Source: Lumbricus terrestris (taxonomy: Eukaryota; Annelida; Clitellata; Crassiclitellata; Lumbricidae). Taken from it: a stretch of 64,000 nt of DNA. Under the pieces are notes generated by a model that made no database searches, was not told where the DNA came from, and saw nothing but the letters and a program-made list of their open reading frames with translations. Made by a program: the position numbers and the translations under genes. The stretch spans positions 20,093,039 through 20,157,038 of the forward strand of contig OX457037.1 in NCBI GenBank assembly GCA_949752735.1. Reading direction: 5' to 3'. Of the stretch, positions 47,810 to 59,209 are shown one piece after another. Within the stretch, counting starts at the first letter, position 1. Each line of letters starts with the position of its first letter.

Positions 47810-48690
47810 TATAAAACGAAAAAGACAATTGACACTAAATTTGATTGTGTTTTATGGTTGACCTACATGGTATTACAATTTGAATTATTATGATGTAGCC
47901 TAAGATATAATAATGACGGAAGCAACAATTTAAACCTTATGCACTGATGATGAATGCATCAAGAAACAATTGAGCATCGAGCACAGTCGTTCTGGTTTAC
48001 TGAGGAGAAGTTTAAATCTAGACTACCAACAGCAGGCACGAAACCTACCGAGCTGATCACAGTCCCAGATTATTATTTTTTAAATCCCTCAGTTACTTGA
48101 TTCGGTTCAGCTCATTCGTCTGGTCCATGCAGGAAATGTACATCTATTTATGAAAGTCGGTAGGTGGCGACAGTCAGTGTTTAATCCAAATGTCTCTGGG
48201 GGAAGTTCCCAGCCCTGGAATGGCATTGTCCCTTCTCAGAAAATCTTGAGCTGTTGCTCACATGGATACACGTGCCATTCCGCCCAGAAATATTTTACAT
48301 AGAACATTTCTCACCCACCCAGAAACTTGGGCACTAAAAAGGTCATCAGATATAAAAGTAGCGAATTTACGACGGGAATTTGGCATTTTGGCCACCGTAT
48401 GCAATGAATAAATTTATGCTGAAAGAGTAAAACAAGGTCATCAGAAATCGCGATGTTTTTCGAAAATTGATGGGTGAAACCGTGAAAGACTAAAAAAAGG
48501 TGGTCAGAAATTTTCGGGCCAACGGGTGTCGTCTGTGTCTCGGTTCAGCGATGGCCGTCCGCCCAAAACGACCGTTTTCCCGCTCCCAGAAACCTCCCCC
48601 AAAATACATGAAGGACTATATATATTGGGCATTGGGCGATTATGACATCCACCCAATCACGGCAAGATGGCCGCCCATCTATACGGGCTG
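47810..48690. other. Intron 2, with relic repeat blocks
   Basis: Between about 48335 and 48520 there are several AAAAAGGTCATCAG or AAAGGTGGTCAGAAATTTT words, the reverse complement of the TGACGACCTTTTTT motif inside the nearby hAT MITEs. This is probably an older related element without clear ends. Confidence 0.4.
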
Positions 48691-48691
48691 A

Positions 48692-48989
48692 CATAGACGT
48701 ACGGGACATTTCGGCAGCGGTGGGGCAAAAAAAATTTGTTTACCCGAAAATCTGACGACCTTATTTTTTTAGTCATCCGCCCAAAATTTTCTTAAGATTT
48801 TCCCGTCCGAAAAATCTGACGAGACTTTTTTTACCCTTGCATGCCCGAAAAATTCCTCCCGAAACTGTTTTGCCCGAAAAAAATTTCCCAAATTTTTTGG
48901 CCCGACCATGCCTCTTTTGCCCGAAAAACACATTTGCCCAAAATTTGGGGGGCATTTGCCCCCCCAGGACCCCGCCTCGTACGCCTATG
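48692..48989. mobile_element. hAT MITE, 298 bp, perfect target duplication
   Basis: Ends CATAGACGTACGGG and CCCGCCTCGTACGCCTATG are inverted. They are flanked by exact CGGGCTGA copies at 48684-48691 and 48990-48997. The interior carries CTGACGACC and TTTTTTAGTCATCCGCCC motifs and G/C runs next to the right end. It lies in intron 2. Confidence 0.93.
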
Positions 48990-49179
48990 CGGGCTGAGGC
49001 AGAAGCTGTCTATCAAAGTGTACGGACATTAATGTGTATAGGGTCTGTAATATTATAGGTCTACTAGTATATAGCAAACATGAGTGAAGGCCGTGAAGCG
49101 TAGGCCTACATTATTCCATTGATAACAAGTCTCATGAAACTATGTCTTATTAATAAGATTAATTGCATAAATAAATTCC

Positions 49180-49335
49180 ATTACACCATAAATAAATATG
49201 GTAAAAACTATATAAATATGGTCTAAAAATATATAGGCCTAAATATGGTAAAAACTATATGAATATGGTAAAAAAATATATAAATATGGTAGAAAAATAT
49301 ATAAATATGGTAAAAAATATATAAATAATGGTAAA
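49180..49335. repeat. AT-rich tandem repeat
   Basis: About eight imperfect copies of an ATATAAATATGGTAAAAA unit (17-19 bp). Confidence 0.85.
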
Positions 49336-49440
49336 GTTGGACGCAGAGCAGAATTAATAACTTTAGAATTTGAATAGATCCATGACATTTTGACTCCATA
49401 CATGTAGGCTACATCTTATCTACATTTATTCCTGAAATAG

Positions 49441-50051
49441 ATTACGTCGTCAGTGAAGTGTCGACTGACATAACGATACCTACGCCAACTGGAGTGACTA
49501 CAGTCACGGTCATGTCCGTCAACAACTGGATAATATTCCATCGCAGAGTCTACGATACATTACAATACAACAGACTTTGGTCGGACTACAAGGCAGGATT
49601 CGGCGCCTGGAGCAGCGACTACTGGCTGGGTCTGGAAAATGCATACCAGATGACGACACATGGAACGTGGAGGTTGAGACTTGAGATGGAGGTTCTTGGC
49701 AGTGGTGAGTGGGTGGGCAGTGGTGAGTGGGTGTCAGTTGAATACGACACCTTCAGACTCGACTCAGAGGCGCTCTTTTATGCACTGCACGTTTCGCCTC
49801 TCTCCTTTGGGGATGCGCCTGATCTCCTCTGGCTGCACAATGGAATGGCATTCACAACATATGATGCGGATCATGACAATTGGTCAGATGGAGTGTGTGG
49901 ATCGTATAGCGGCAACAACGGTTTCTGGTTCAATAATTGCTTCACGGTCTGTTTGACATGTGACACCAGTGGCAATAATAATTATTGTTTCGCGATGACC
50001 AGCGGAACGACCCTGCTTGCACGTAGTAACATGATGATGAAGAGAATGTAG
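49441..50051 (+). CDS. Exon 3: fibrinogen-like (FReD) domain and C-terminus
   Basis: The acceptor CCTGAAATAG at 49440 gives phase 1, exactly completing the codon left by exon 2 (G|AT). The 203 codons read as a fibrinogen C-terminal domain: RLWSDYKAGFGAWSSDYWLG, EYDTFRLDSEALFY, LLWLHNGMAFTTYDADHDNW (the calcium-site region), VCGSYSGNNGFWFNNC (the C-terminal disulphide) and a shortened end (NMMMKRM). The usual N-terminal FReD part with its first cysteine pair is not present, so the domain is either short or lacks a further exon. Residues GSGEWV occur twice through an 18-bp in-frame duplication at about 49698-49733. FReD proteins in invertebrates often bind sugars or microbes, and this is the likely role here. 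Confidence 0.82.
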
Positions 50052-50054
50052 AAC

Positions 50055-50275
50055 TTCAAATTATGACCACTTTTGCACTTTGAACTATATCGCCGCAACC
50101 ACTTTCGCACTTCGAGTAATAGCACAGTAACCACATTCGCATTTTGAACTATGGCAGAGTGACAACTTCCGCATTTTGAACTGTAGCACAGTGACAACTT
50201 TTGAACTGTGGACGGTAGCACAGTAACCACTTCCGCACTTTGAACTATAGCACAGAAACCATTTCCGCTGTGGCT
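50055..50275 (+). repeat. ~30-38-bp tandem repeat in the 3' UTR
   Basis: About six or seven imperfect copies of AACCACTTCCGCACTTTGAA followed by CTATAGCACAG. They sit just after the stop codon of the fibrinogen-like exon and before the poly(A) signal. Confidence 0.85.
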
Positions 50276-50336
50276 TAGATAGTTTGATGTAGTCTTATGG
50301 TATCTTTCGTAAAGCAACATTCAACAATGATTAGCA

Positions 50337-50342
50337 AATAAA
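50337..50342 (+). other. Poly(A) signal
   Basis: AATAAA lies 286 bp after the stop codon at 50051, suggesting a 3' UTR of about 300 nt. Confidence 0.6.
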
Positions 50343-50349
50343 GGTGCAT

Positions 50350-52355
50350 CGCAACGGTATTATTTTGGTGTTCGGAAATTCGGAAGTATATAGGAATAAC
50401 TTGAGTTACAAAACATGCAATGAAATTGGATGTTTGGGGTTGAACACATATGAAATATCACATTTTATAGATGAGAAACGAAATGGTTGGGTAGGATGCA
50501 TAGAGCAGAACCCTTCGAGTTATTCAGGTGAAACTTTTGCAATGATACTCTTGACATTCGTTATTTAGATCCATTCGTTTTAAAAATCTTGCCTATTTTG
50601 CGTACCGTACAACATTCAAGCATGCCGTTGCGTCAATTTCTCTCGTGTTCAAGGGCAGCTGACGAAGCAGGCTGATGATTTGAAAGCGCGGACGTAATAG
50701 GTACATGCAGAGGCTGCGCAAAAACAACATTCTCGTTATCTGAAAACTATATAAATGATCCTGTTTTATAAATCTCCTTACTTTGAACCACGACGACAGC
50801 CCATATTATATCCAAATGTATGTTTCGCCTTTTGAATTATCCTTAATCAGTGTTGCCTATCTCAGATTAGGCTATGCTATACATGTTTATGGTGTCCGAG
50901 GTGAACATCGTCCTGTTAAGTAATGTATTCTGAACAGCTACTCGTCTCCATGTTATGATTAACTAACCACCGAACATTTTAAAATGAGAACTCCAGCGTT
51001 TCTGTGGCCAGGTGAGACCGACGATGTAGGAGCTCTCGAACATAGACATTGGCAACCGTATCTATAGGCCTAGTAGCTGCCTTTGAAAACATTTGAAGTG
51101 GGCATAAGTTTAAGATGATCGGGAAACAATTTGCTCAATTCAATCAGACAATTCTGACATTTCGAACCCCGACTTTTTTCGCAAAGGAAAGCACAAATTT
51201 ACTGACTGAGTCTGCACAAGTGCAGTTTATGGTGCGCCTATCCCTACGTTCAAAACGGGTATACGATAGCAAAGAGGCGCTGGCGCTTCGGTTGCTGTGC
51301 AAGTTCTGGTCAGTCTAAGTCTAACACAAAGCATAGCAGTCCAACTTGCGCACGTAAAGGGCACAGTGCACACCAGAAATATATACTTACACGGTACACC
51401 CAATTTATATATATATTTGTGTGTGGCTGGCATGGACTTACAAATCCGAAGACTCCACTGTCGTCACCTAGCGAATATCTTTATCTACCGGTATACATTT
51501 AAGACCGTTAAATTATCCATAGCCTATTAACCATAGCTAACGATTTATTCAGTCAAGGGTACACAAGGTAGGCCTAAACTAACTCGACATACTAAGAACA
51601 AGTAATCTGCTGGTCATAAGAAGGAACCCAGAAGGACTGCAGAGTCACGCTGGTTAGGGCCACCAAAGTGCATTGCCATGCAGGTGCTTGATGGTTGACA
51701 AGAGTTATTGAGCTACGATGAACATACAGTGTCTTGCTATGTGACAGTATGACATTGTGTGCAGTTATTAGCATTCCAATATAACACATCAAACCTTAAG
51801 TAAGAACACGTTCGTTCATACTCCAAGTGTCTTAACATTATACAGTTATCTAATATTATCTACTCTATTTGTATAGGGTTAAAGTTCGTTCAAGTGTAGG
51901 CATATTTCGAAAAGGGGAATATTCGCACTCTCAGCACTTCCTTTGAAACTGGGGCTCAAAGAAGAAAGAATGCTTAGACTTCAGTACAAAATTCCTTAAT
52001 TGCAATTTACTCATCGTTACCCAAGCTCTGTTTTCCCTAGTCACTTGAGGCAGGCTAATAATAGGCCTGCTTCAATTTCATATAAAAGCGTCATTGTTAC
52101 CTTATAAATAAAACAGTTGGCTTATGGTTAAGAAAATGCTATTTTCTCTTTGACATAGCCTAAGTTTTTGCTTTCCTCAGCATTTCGGTTTCTTTGCGCA
52201 CTCTATGATCTAACACGGCAATCTTCATTCTCTCGAGCATCTGCTAAAATTGGTCAACCTTTGGAAACACATGAGTTCACTTTTCTCTTTGACCCTTTGA
52301 TAAAAATCAAGTGTTTTCTGAGTACCTTCAATTAATGCTTCTCATTATTATTGTC
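50350..52355. other. Non-coding stretch
   Basis: No gene or element is recognised. The frames at 51115-51318, 51297-51530 (plus) and 51592-51792 (minus) lack any domain. Confidence 0.4.
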
Positions 52356-52363
52356 ATTTCAAT

Positions 52364-52744
52364 CAGGGCTGTATAGCTACTCAGAACTTTTCAGGTGAGA
52401 AGGCCTACACGACGCCGCGGAAAAAATCGACTTTTGGGTAAAAAAATTTCTGACGACCTTTTTTAGTCATCGAAATTTCTGATGACCTTTTTTAGTCATC
52501 GAAGCTTTTTTTCGTGATTTTTCGCCCGGAAAACTTTGAAATAGCGTAAACCGATCTACTTTCATTGTTTTTTGCCTTCGTCATTCGCGATTTTTGCCTG
52601 CGTATACCCACTTGGTCCTACTGAGGTGGGTATACGCTGTATACCCGCGTGTACCCTCGTTTTTGAGGTCAGTATACGCTGTCATTTTTTTCCCGGAGGT
52701 GAGTTCACGCCGTATGCCCGTGTATACCCTTGAGTACAGCCCTG
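52364..52744. mobile_element. hAT MITE, 381 bp
   Basis: Ends CAGGGCTGTA and TACAGCCCTG are inverted. Flanks ATTTCAAT (52356-52363) and CTTTCAAT (52745-52752) agree at 7 of 8 bases. Inside, TGACGACCTTTTTTAGTCAT occurs in two tandem copies and GGGTATACGCTGT-type words are repeated towards the right end. Confidence 0.88.
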
Positions 52745-52759
52745 CTTTCAATTGACATA

Positions 52760-53875
52760 AATACTATCAGCCAATAAATAAAAATTCATGGAGTCTAGTC
52801 GGTTTCCCAATGGCGATTTCTTAGTCTCACGTAGATCAGAGTCTTGATTTAAGATAGCCAACGATTTCAATTGCTAGAGTCTGCGCATGCGCGCGGATGG
52901 TCGGTTTTCAGCTTGGTCTTTCTATGTAGGAACTTCAAACTATTCATTTCATAGTTTAGTGTCAGTGTCCTATTTTTGTTTTCTTAACTCAGCTATTGGC
53001 ACAAGTTTGACTGCGAGTTTTTAACATGTGTCTGCTGTGGCAAGGATTTGAACCCAGGACCGTTCAGTTGACATGGCAACAAGCAAACCATTGGCTCCCT
53101 CTAAAAAAAACTTATTCAAAGAGTATGGTCGGTAGGCGTGGCCATACGCTGAGATTCCTAAGTGGTCGTGATATCTCCAACATTCAGGACATTACAGTAC
53201 ATTCCAACGTCTAAACTTCAGCAAATTCGATTGCCCATTGTATTAGTTTTGCACACTTCCAACGGAGTGTGACACAGATTCGTCCCTGAACTCCATTTCT
53301 TATTGCTTCAAATCGCTCGACATATCTTAGTCCTGGTAATCAAGTTGAAAGGTAAGTCAGTTTTTTTTTTAAAGTTGCTTTGATCTAATTAATATAACCA
53401 AATCGATCTTTTTCAAGTCCTACACCAGCGAAACAAGTACTAAGAATAAGATGATAACTAAGAAATCCAAGATTTAACAGTAAAATAATGTTTAAATCAG
53501 TGATTGATATCTCAGTCGCATTAGTTCATTAGTTCATAATACTCTGCAACCTAATCAGAAAAACGCTCTCCTCATGATCTAGCCAATAGCCATTCTAGCG
53601 ATTGTAAATTCGTAGCCTACCTGCCGAATTTTTTTACATGATGTAGGCTACGCGTACTGTTATAATAATTTATAGTGCATCCTGTGAAACACACGTGCGT
53701 CCCATTAGTTTTTAAGCTACATGTATACTAAGCGAGTAAAGTTGTTCTAACATCATATTAACTACGCCACTTGATAATTCAGTGCTAATGACGCAAGACC
53801 ACTTCGTTGACCCAAAGAGGTCTGAATAAGGAGGAATCCTTAATTCTGGCTCAACCATAATTATTGATGATGCTG
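52760..53875. other. Non-coding stretch
   Basis: Nothing recognised. This would be the downstream flank of the minus-strand gene at 53880-54353. Confidence 0.4.
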
Positions 53876-53879
53876 TCTT

Positions 53880-54353
53880 TCACAGTTTCACTATAGGAGT
53901 GACAGCAGCAACACCCGCAGCCATCTGACTGACTGCAGCAGTTCCATAACCACCAAAAACATTGCTAATCAGCATGCCAACTGCTGAAATAGCGAATGCA
54001 ATGTTCTTCATATCCAGTCCGCCTGTTTTTTGAAACTGCATCTGAATGGCATCTATCTTGTCGTTCATGTTGTCAAATTTCTCTTGAAATTCTTTCGTCA
54101 CCAGCTGGCGCTCTTCGAAACGTTGTTTCCCGATTTCTAATTGGACTTTCAATTCTTCCGTTTTCAGTTTGGCCATTGTTATCTCATGTTCTCTAACTTT
54201 ATCGTTTTCTTCGTGAAGCATCTTCAATATTTCCGGTTCCAATTTCTTCTTCTCTAACTCGATCTTCGCCAGTTCCAGTTTTAACCGCAGCCCCTCATTG
54301 TCTGCTTCTTTAAGTTTCAGTTCACGATCAGAACTCTGCTTATTTTGGGACAT
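53880..54353 (-). CDS. Coiled-coil protein with Gly/Ala-rich hydrophobic tail, paralogue 1
   Basis: A 157-residue single coding exon on the minus strand. Residues about 10-105 are highly charged and heptad-like (LKLELAKIELEKKKLEPEIL, KVREHEITMAKLKTEELKVQ), predicting a long coiled coil. Residues about 113-157 are uncharged and rich in Gly, Ala and Val (FAISAVGMLISNVFGGYGTA) and could insert in a membrane or form a glycine-zipper hairpin. There is no signal peptide. A strong acceptor (GCTCTGTTTTCAG) lies 53 bp before the ATG, implying a separate 5' non-coding exon. The gene at 60716-61198 has the same layout and shares REHE, R-x-EER and QEKFD motifs at matching positions, so the two are paralogues. 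I recognise no named family. The function is unknown; oligomeric membrane association is inference. Confidence 0.75.
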   Translation of the reverse strand: MSQNKQSSDRELKLKEADNEGLRLKLELAKIELEKKKLEPEILKMLHEENDKVREHEITMAKLKTEELKVQLEIGKQRFEERQLVTKEFQEKFDNMNDKIDAIQMQFQKTGGLDMKNIAFAISAVGMLISNVFGGYGTAAVSQMAAGVAAVTPIVKL

Positions 54354-54406
54354 TGTAGTTTCTTCGTCACTTATGTTCTTTCAACAGTTTTTGTAACTTA
54401 CACGCA
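54354..54406 (-). other. 5' UTR with 3' splice site
   Basis: On the minus strand, CTCTGTTTTCAG ends at 54407 and the exon starts at 54406. The 53-bp leader precedes the ATG. The matching structure at 61199-61213 supports this reading. Confidence 0.5.
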
Positions 54407-54409
54407 CTG

Positions 54410-54675
54410 AAAACAGAGCAAAATTCATTTATTTGAATACTAAGAAAACAACAACAGAATGAGGTGTTTACTGTTTAATAAATATAACATTTACCTTCAC
54501 ATACAGTATACAGTATACTCATTACTCAAGGATAGAACTAAGCATGGCAGTGGCAGACCAGTGGCCAGACACAAAATTACAATAGCTTTTCTCACTAAGC
54601 AAGACTACGGATCAACCTATAGGCTATATAATACATCTCCATAGAAATGACTTACATGAAATAATAATAATAATA

Positions 54676-54707
<32 letters not shown>

Positions 54708-55025
54708 AATAATAATAATAGTAGGCTAATTATTATTATTATTTTTATTATTATTATAATATTACTAGGGCACCTTGTCTGGATTGCCCGGGGCCATGGT
54801 CTGGCCGCCCTAAGAAAACTGAAATTGATTTGTGAAAAATTCACCAAAAATTATAATATTAATAATAAATTATCATTATTATAAATTAATTAATAATAAT
54901 AATAATGATTGCACATGGAACCTTGACGAATACGGTCCATACCAGTCAAATCTGCTTTTATGGTTAGTGTTGAAGTTCCTGAGGAGTCATGTCTACCTTG
55001 GGGCTATTTTATTTAAATTTTGAAG
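54410..55025. other. Non-coding stretch with AAT/GAT microsatellites
   Basis: AAT and GAT trinucleotide runs at about 54660-54725, then AT-rich ATT/TAA patches to about 54910. No gene is seen. Confidence 0.6.
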
Positions 55026-55028
55026 CAA

Positions 55029-55981
55029 TCTATATAAATAAAAAAAAATTAAAGTTTGTTCCTAATCGAATATCTCGGAAAGTTCATGACCGATTCTTTT
55101 GAAATTTTTCGCAAAACGCTCCGTTCGAATATGATCGGGTTTGTAAAAGGATTTCCTGGAAAGAAACAAATCTTTTAGACCAAAAAACACAACTTTCTCC
55201 TCGATTTGACACGTTTGTACATTTTAACTTTCACGCAGCTGGCCGGAATTTTGCGCATGTGCTGTCGATAGCGCTGTCGATATAATATGGATTCGACCCA
55301 CTTCCATTTCAACCGTCCAAAGATTTTAGCTGGGTCACCAATGACAAACCTGGGAAAGAGGTCTCAACATTCGCGCGCGCTGTCGAGAGCATGTTTATAT
55401 AGCGCATATATTTAACTGTCGATATATATTAACTGTCGATATATATATATAGATTCCGCCCATTTTAACTGGGTCACCAATGACAAACCTGGGAAAGAGG
55501 TCGCGTCGTGCATTCATGTCTCCGAAACTCCTTCACCGTTGCTTTCAAATTTTCACACAACGTTCTAGCGGACGGGTTTTAGCTGTCGGGAAGGGAGGAG
55601 TGAGGGAGGAAGGAAGGGGAGGGAGGGAGGGAGCGAGAGAAAGAAGGAGGGGAGGGAGCGGACGGGCTGGAGGGAGAGAGGAGATGAATGGAGGAAGGGG
55701 AGGGATGAAGGGGGATGGAGGGATGGAGAGGGGAGGGAGAGGGATGGAGGGGAAGGAGGGAGGAGGAGGGAGGGGAAGGAGGGAGGGGAGGGGAGGGGAA
55801 GGAGGGGAGGGGAGGGGAGGGGGAAGGAGGGGAGGGGAAGGAGGGGAAGGAGGGAGTGGGAGGGAGGGAATGGCGGTAGGGAGGGACAGAGGAAGGGAGG
55901 GAGCGAGGCAGGGAAGGGAGGTATGGAGGGAGAGTTGCACGATCTTTTCAGCCACAGCAACGCGTGGCCGGGTACAGTTAG
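55029..55981 (+). mobile_element. Non-autonomous Helitron
   Basis: Starts TCTATATAAATAAAA after an A and ends GTACAGTTAG before a T, fitting insertion between A and T. The 3' end has the hairpin GCCAC...GTGGC (55951-55968) just before the terminus, and GCAACGCGTGGCCGGGTACA is the form known from invertebrate Helitron 3' ends. CCGATTCTTTTGAAATTTTT near the 5' end is also characteristic. A ~36-bp sequence (GGGTCACCAATGACAAACCT...) occurs twice, at about 55334 and 55471. The middle is filled by a polypurine satellite. No Rep/helicase is present. Confidence 0.75.
55585..55930. repeat. Polypurine GGA/GGGA satellite
   Basis: About 340 bp almost entirely G and A (GGAGGGAGGG, GGGGAAGGAGGG), inside the Helitron. 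It generates long Arg/Gly/Glu and Pro/Ser/Leu frames. G-runs of 3-5 at close spacing could form G-quadruplexes. Confidence 0.95.
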
Positions 55982-56231
55982 TAATACCAATAATAATTGC
56001 CGTTACAAGAGAGCCTTACACAGCATCTAACTGGCGGGATAAGCCATAGAGAACGAGTGTGTTTGTAGTCTAATTATAGATTTGAAACAGTCCATGCATT
56101 GAGCCGATCAATCGAAAAAAAATCGATTAGTGTTGTAAAGTCATCAAGAAATAAATTGCATGCATTGGAGAACTTTCTGACTGTGGTTTTAAGTGGGTTT
56201 TGGTTTAGCCTGGTACTACCTGCATAATGTA

Positions 56232-56437
56232 GGGCGCGGTGATGCAGTGGTGGCGTCGTTGCCTTGAAGCCGGAAGGTTCGAGGTTCGAATCCACCTCAA
56301 GTCGCCGCGTAGGGACCTTGAGCAAGTCCTTCACTCGTAATTGCCCAGCGCTTCGGCGTCAAACTTCGATGCAGTGTCCGCTCTGCAGTCGGGATCGCCT
56401 CTGAGTAGAGAGCTTGAAGGGGCGCTATAACAAGTAA
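56232..56437 (+). mobile_element. tRNA-derived SINE, well preserved
   Basis: Head GGGCGCGGTGATGCAGTGGT, B box GGTTCGAATCC, body GACCTTGAGCAAGTCCTTCA, and the LINE-type tail GGGATCGCCTCTGAGTAGAG, AGCTTGAAGGGGCGCTATAA followed by ACAAACAAAC. It is nearly identical to the copy at 57010. Confidence 0.93.
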
Positions 56438-56499
56438 GCATACAAACAAAACAAACAAGCAAATGTATAAAATAGACATAAACATGATACGATGCACAA

Positions 56500-57005
56500 T
56501 TGCAGTCCAGCATAAATAGAAGATCTTTTAATTTGCCCGAATGTCACGTTTATTACACATATAATATTGTTTTTCGAATTTGTTGCAACCCGATGTGCGA
56601 CCTATTATTATCCATATACACTTTTTTGCTAAAAATATATTATTATGTACCAAGGAGATTTTCTTCATGCAATAATCTTTTATAAAACACATCTCCCTAC
56701 AGAATTATTGTAGGATATGAGTACCATGCACATGACATAGCCTATGTTGCACGCAAATATAATTATATATATAATATATATAAAATATATATATCGAGTG
56801 CTAAGTATTTTTGTGGTAAAAAGGTTCTTAACCGATGTAGGCCTATGTGTCGAGGCGCACTAGTGTCACGACACATGCACGACCGGTAGGCCTTGTGTGT
56901 CGTGTAAAACGTGGGGCATCGCTGGTGTGTCGCGAATAATGGGTGTGTCGCGAATTATCACAGCATACTGAGCATAGGTCTACATCTGTCGTTCCTGCAT
57001 TACAC
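56500..57005. other. Non-coding stretch
   Basis: AT-rich with TA-rich patches at about 56755-56795 and repeated GTGTCG words at 56850-56950. No gene is seen. Confidence 0.4.
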
Positions 57006-57009
57006 TGAC

Positions 57010-57210
57010 GGGGCGCGGTGGTGTAGTGGTGGCGTCGTTGCCTTGAAGCCGGAAGGTTCGAGGTTCGAATCCACCTCGCCGCGTAAGGACCTTGAGCAAG
57101 TCCTTCACTCGCAATTGCTCAGCGCTTCGGCGTGAAATTCCGATGCAGTGTCCGCTCTGCATTCGGGAGCGCCTCTGAGTAGAGAGAGCTTGAAGGGGCG
57201 CTATAACAAG
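57010..57210 (+). mobile_element. tRNA-derived SINE, best copy
   Basis: Head GGGCGCGGTGGTGTAGTGGT is an excellent A box, GGTTCGAATCC a perfect B box, and the tail GGGAGCGCCTCTGAGTAGAG, AGCTTGAAGGGGCGCTATAA matches LINE 3' ends in this window. It differs from the 56232 copy by a 6-bp deletion after the B box and few substitutions. It ends CAAGTGCACAATGCACA. Confidence 0.95.
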
Positions 57211-57576
57211 TGCACAATGCACATACAAACAAACTGACGTGTTTACTGTATACCAGTTTAACGGGCGTTGGCTGTGAGAATAATTCGTAGCACGCTATTC
57301 CATATAAGCATCTGCAACGCAACGTTTGCCATAATAATAATTATAAGCCCACAGCAACGTTTGCAATAATTTCAGGCACACAATTCCTAAAGACATATGA
57401 CAATACGACACACAGTAGGCTTTAACACGCCAGCGACGGAACCGGTAAAACTTTTACTGCAGCAAGTCTGCAACATTCAAAAATAGAGTGGAAAAATTAC
57501 CACAAAGAAACGGAAATTTTTCGATTCCGAAACAGATGACGCGATATGGTCCGATGTATAGCCTATGCCTAACCTT

Positions 57577-59148
57577 TCAGCGTGGTTGTATATTCAACCA
57601 CAGCGAAAGTGGACAAGTCCAGAGCCCAGTGGCCCAATGACCCTTGCCTTTTACTAAACATTTCTGTGCGATGTGTACTGGCTTCACTTCAGGATATGGT
57701 TTCTGTGTGGCCTTACCTTTAATGCAATGTTCACATTTTATCTTTTCACTGCATTCTTTGATTTGGATTTCTGTGGGAATTCCTTGCTTGCTAATATTTT
57801 TAACAGCGTTTGAATATCTGTGCCATAAACGTCTGTGCCACTCATGAATGCAATTTTCGTGTTTAGTTTCAAACTTGGCCATGTTCGCAACTTCAGTAAT
57901 AGTCTTGCATGACAACTTGTTTAAATTGTTTTCAGATTTTCCGGCACCCAACAACTTTACATTGTATTTTATCGAACACTGGTTACCCGAAAATTCAATT
58001 TTAGCCTATTTCCTTTACTTGCCAGTTGCTTTACTGATAATAAACTTCCTGTTTATCCTTGTGAATACAAAACAATTGTGACTTTAATTCTATTCACTGT
58101 ACCATCGTCTAAAATGCAATTCCAGAAAACCATTTCCAATTCCACCTGCACTGAGACATGTGCCATTATCAATGTAAATTTTGTCAGATTTCATTTGGTC
58201 TAGCTCTTCAAACAAATTCAAATTGTTTGTCGTATGGGTTATGGCTCCGAAGTCTATAAACCAGTCCCTTGTTCTCTGACCAATGCCGATTGTAAAACTG
58301 CTATGATGAGTGTCATCGTTGCTTAGATCACTCAATCTTTCTGTTAAGACATTTTTCGCTTTGTGTTTTAATTTTGGCTGTTTATTTTCTTTCTCTATTC
58401 TTGCCTTCCATACTCTACAGTCCCCTTTTTAAATGACCTGGTTTTTTACAAACAAAACAAGTTTTTGTTTCTCTGTGTTTATAATGATTATCATGACGAT
58501 ATTTAATGCGATCTGTTAGGTCTCGTATTGCTCAAGTACATTGCTGATTTATTTTTCATTTGGTTGAGTCATTTCCTGAATCTTTCTTGCGCTTGTGTGC
58601 ATAAACAAGCTTGTTTTTTTTAGCATATTCCAGAGTAAGTTGATCTTCCTCTCTTGCTTTAAAAGCTGTTATTAATGTTTCGTACTCATCTGAGAGACCA
58701 CAGAGCAATGGACTTGCCACCCGTTGTTCAGTTGCTTCGTCACCAACCCCACGCAATTACCCAGGCAAGGCTGCACTTATGTATTCCTGCATGTTCTGAT
58801 TGCTCTGTAGCTTTATTTTATATAGTATTTTACGCCGATACATCTTACTGCTTAGATTCGATCTTTCATGCACCTTTTGTAGCTCCCGCCACATTTCTTT
58901 TGCACTGCTACAATTGCAAATGTGTAGTGTACTAGCTGGTTATCTTCAACTGATAGTGATATTGCGCATTGTGCCTTCTCGTTCTTTCTTTGCCAACCGT
59001 CTGGAACTGGGTCAGGTGTATCGTTATTCACAACTGCCCATAAATCGACTTTTATAAGCAACATCTTTACCTTGAAGTTCCAGACTTGATAATAACTGGC
59101 GTTGTTCAATTTCGTTATTGTAAACCTTGTTTCATTCGATTCAGCCAT
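57577..59148 (-). pseudogene. Truncated, frameshifted Ty1/copia-type Gag-Pol relic
   Basis: Minus-strand pieces appear in Gag-Pol order. An N-terminal Gag part starts at 59148 (TKLNNASYYQVWNFKVKMLL). A UBN2-type Gag segment is at 58556-58756 (LLCGLSDEYETLITAF). A CCHC zinc knuckle with a frameshift in it is near 58425-58465. A retropepsin start follows at about 58335-58180, with the catalytic D-S-G triad reading D-F-G. A GAG-pre-integrase region (HEWHRRLWH, CEHCIKGKA) lies at 57577-57954. Integrase core, reverse transcriptase and RNase H are absent, as are recognisable LTRs. Several stops and frameshifts separate the pieces, so it is dead. Confidence 0.88.
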
Positions 59149-59209
59149 TTTATGCTTCCTCTTCACAAGCTGACTCACACGGCTTGTTAACGTTTTTACC
59201 AACGCTCGA

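Noticed and set aside
55480..56049. 189-residue Gly/Arg/Glu-rich frame and its antisense Pro/Ser frames
   Set aside because: Generated by the polypurine satellite inside the Helitron.
56232..57210. Possible functional tRNA genes
   Set aside because: A and B boxes are good, but the sequences lack a full cloverleaf and continue into the SINE body and LINE-type tail; they are SINE heads.
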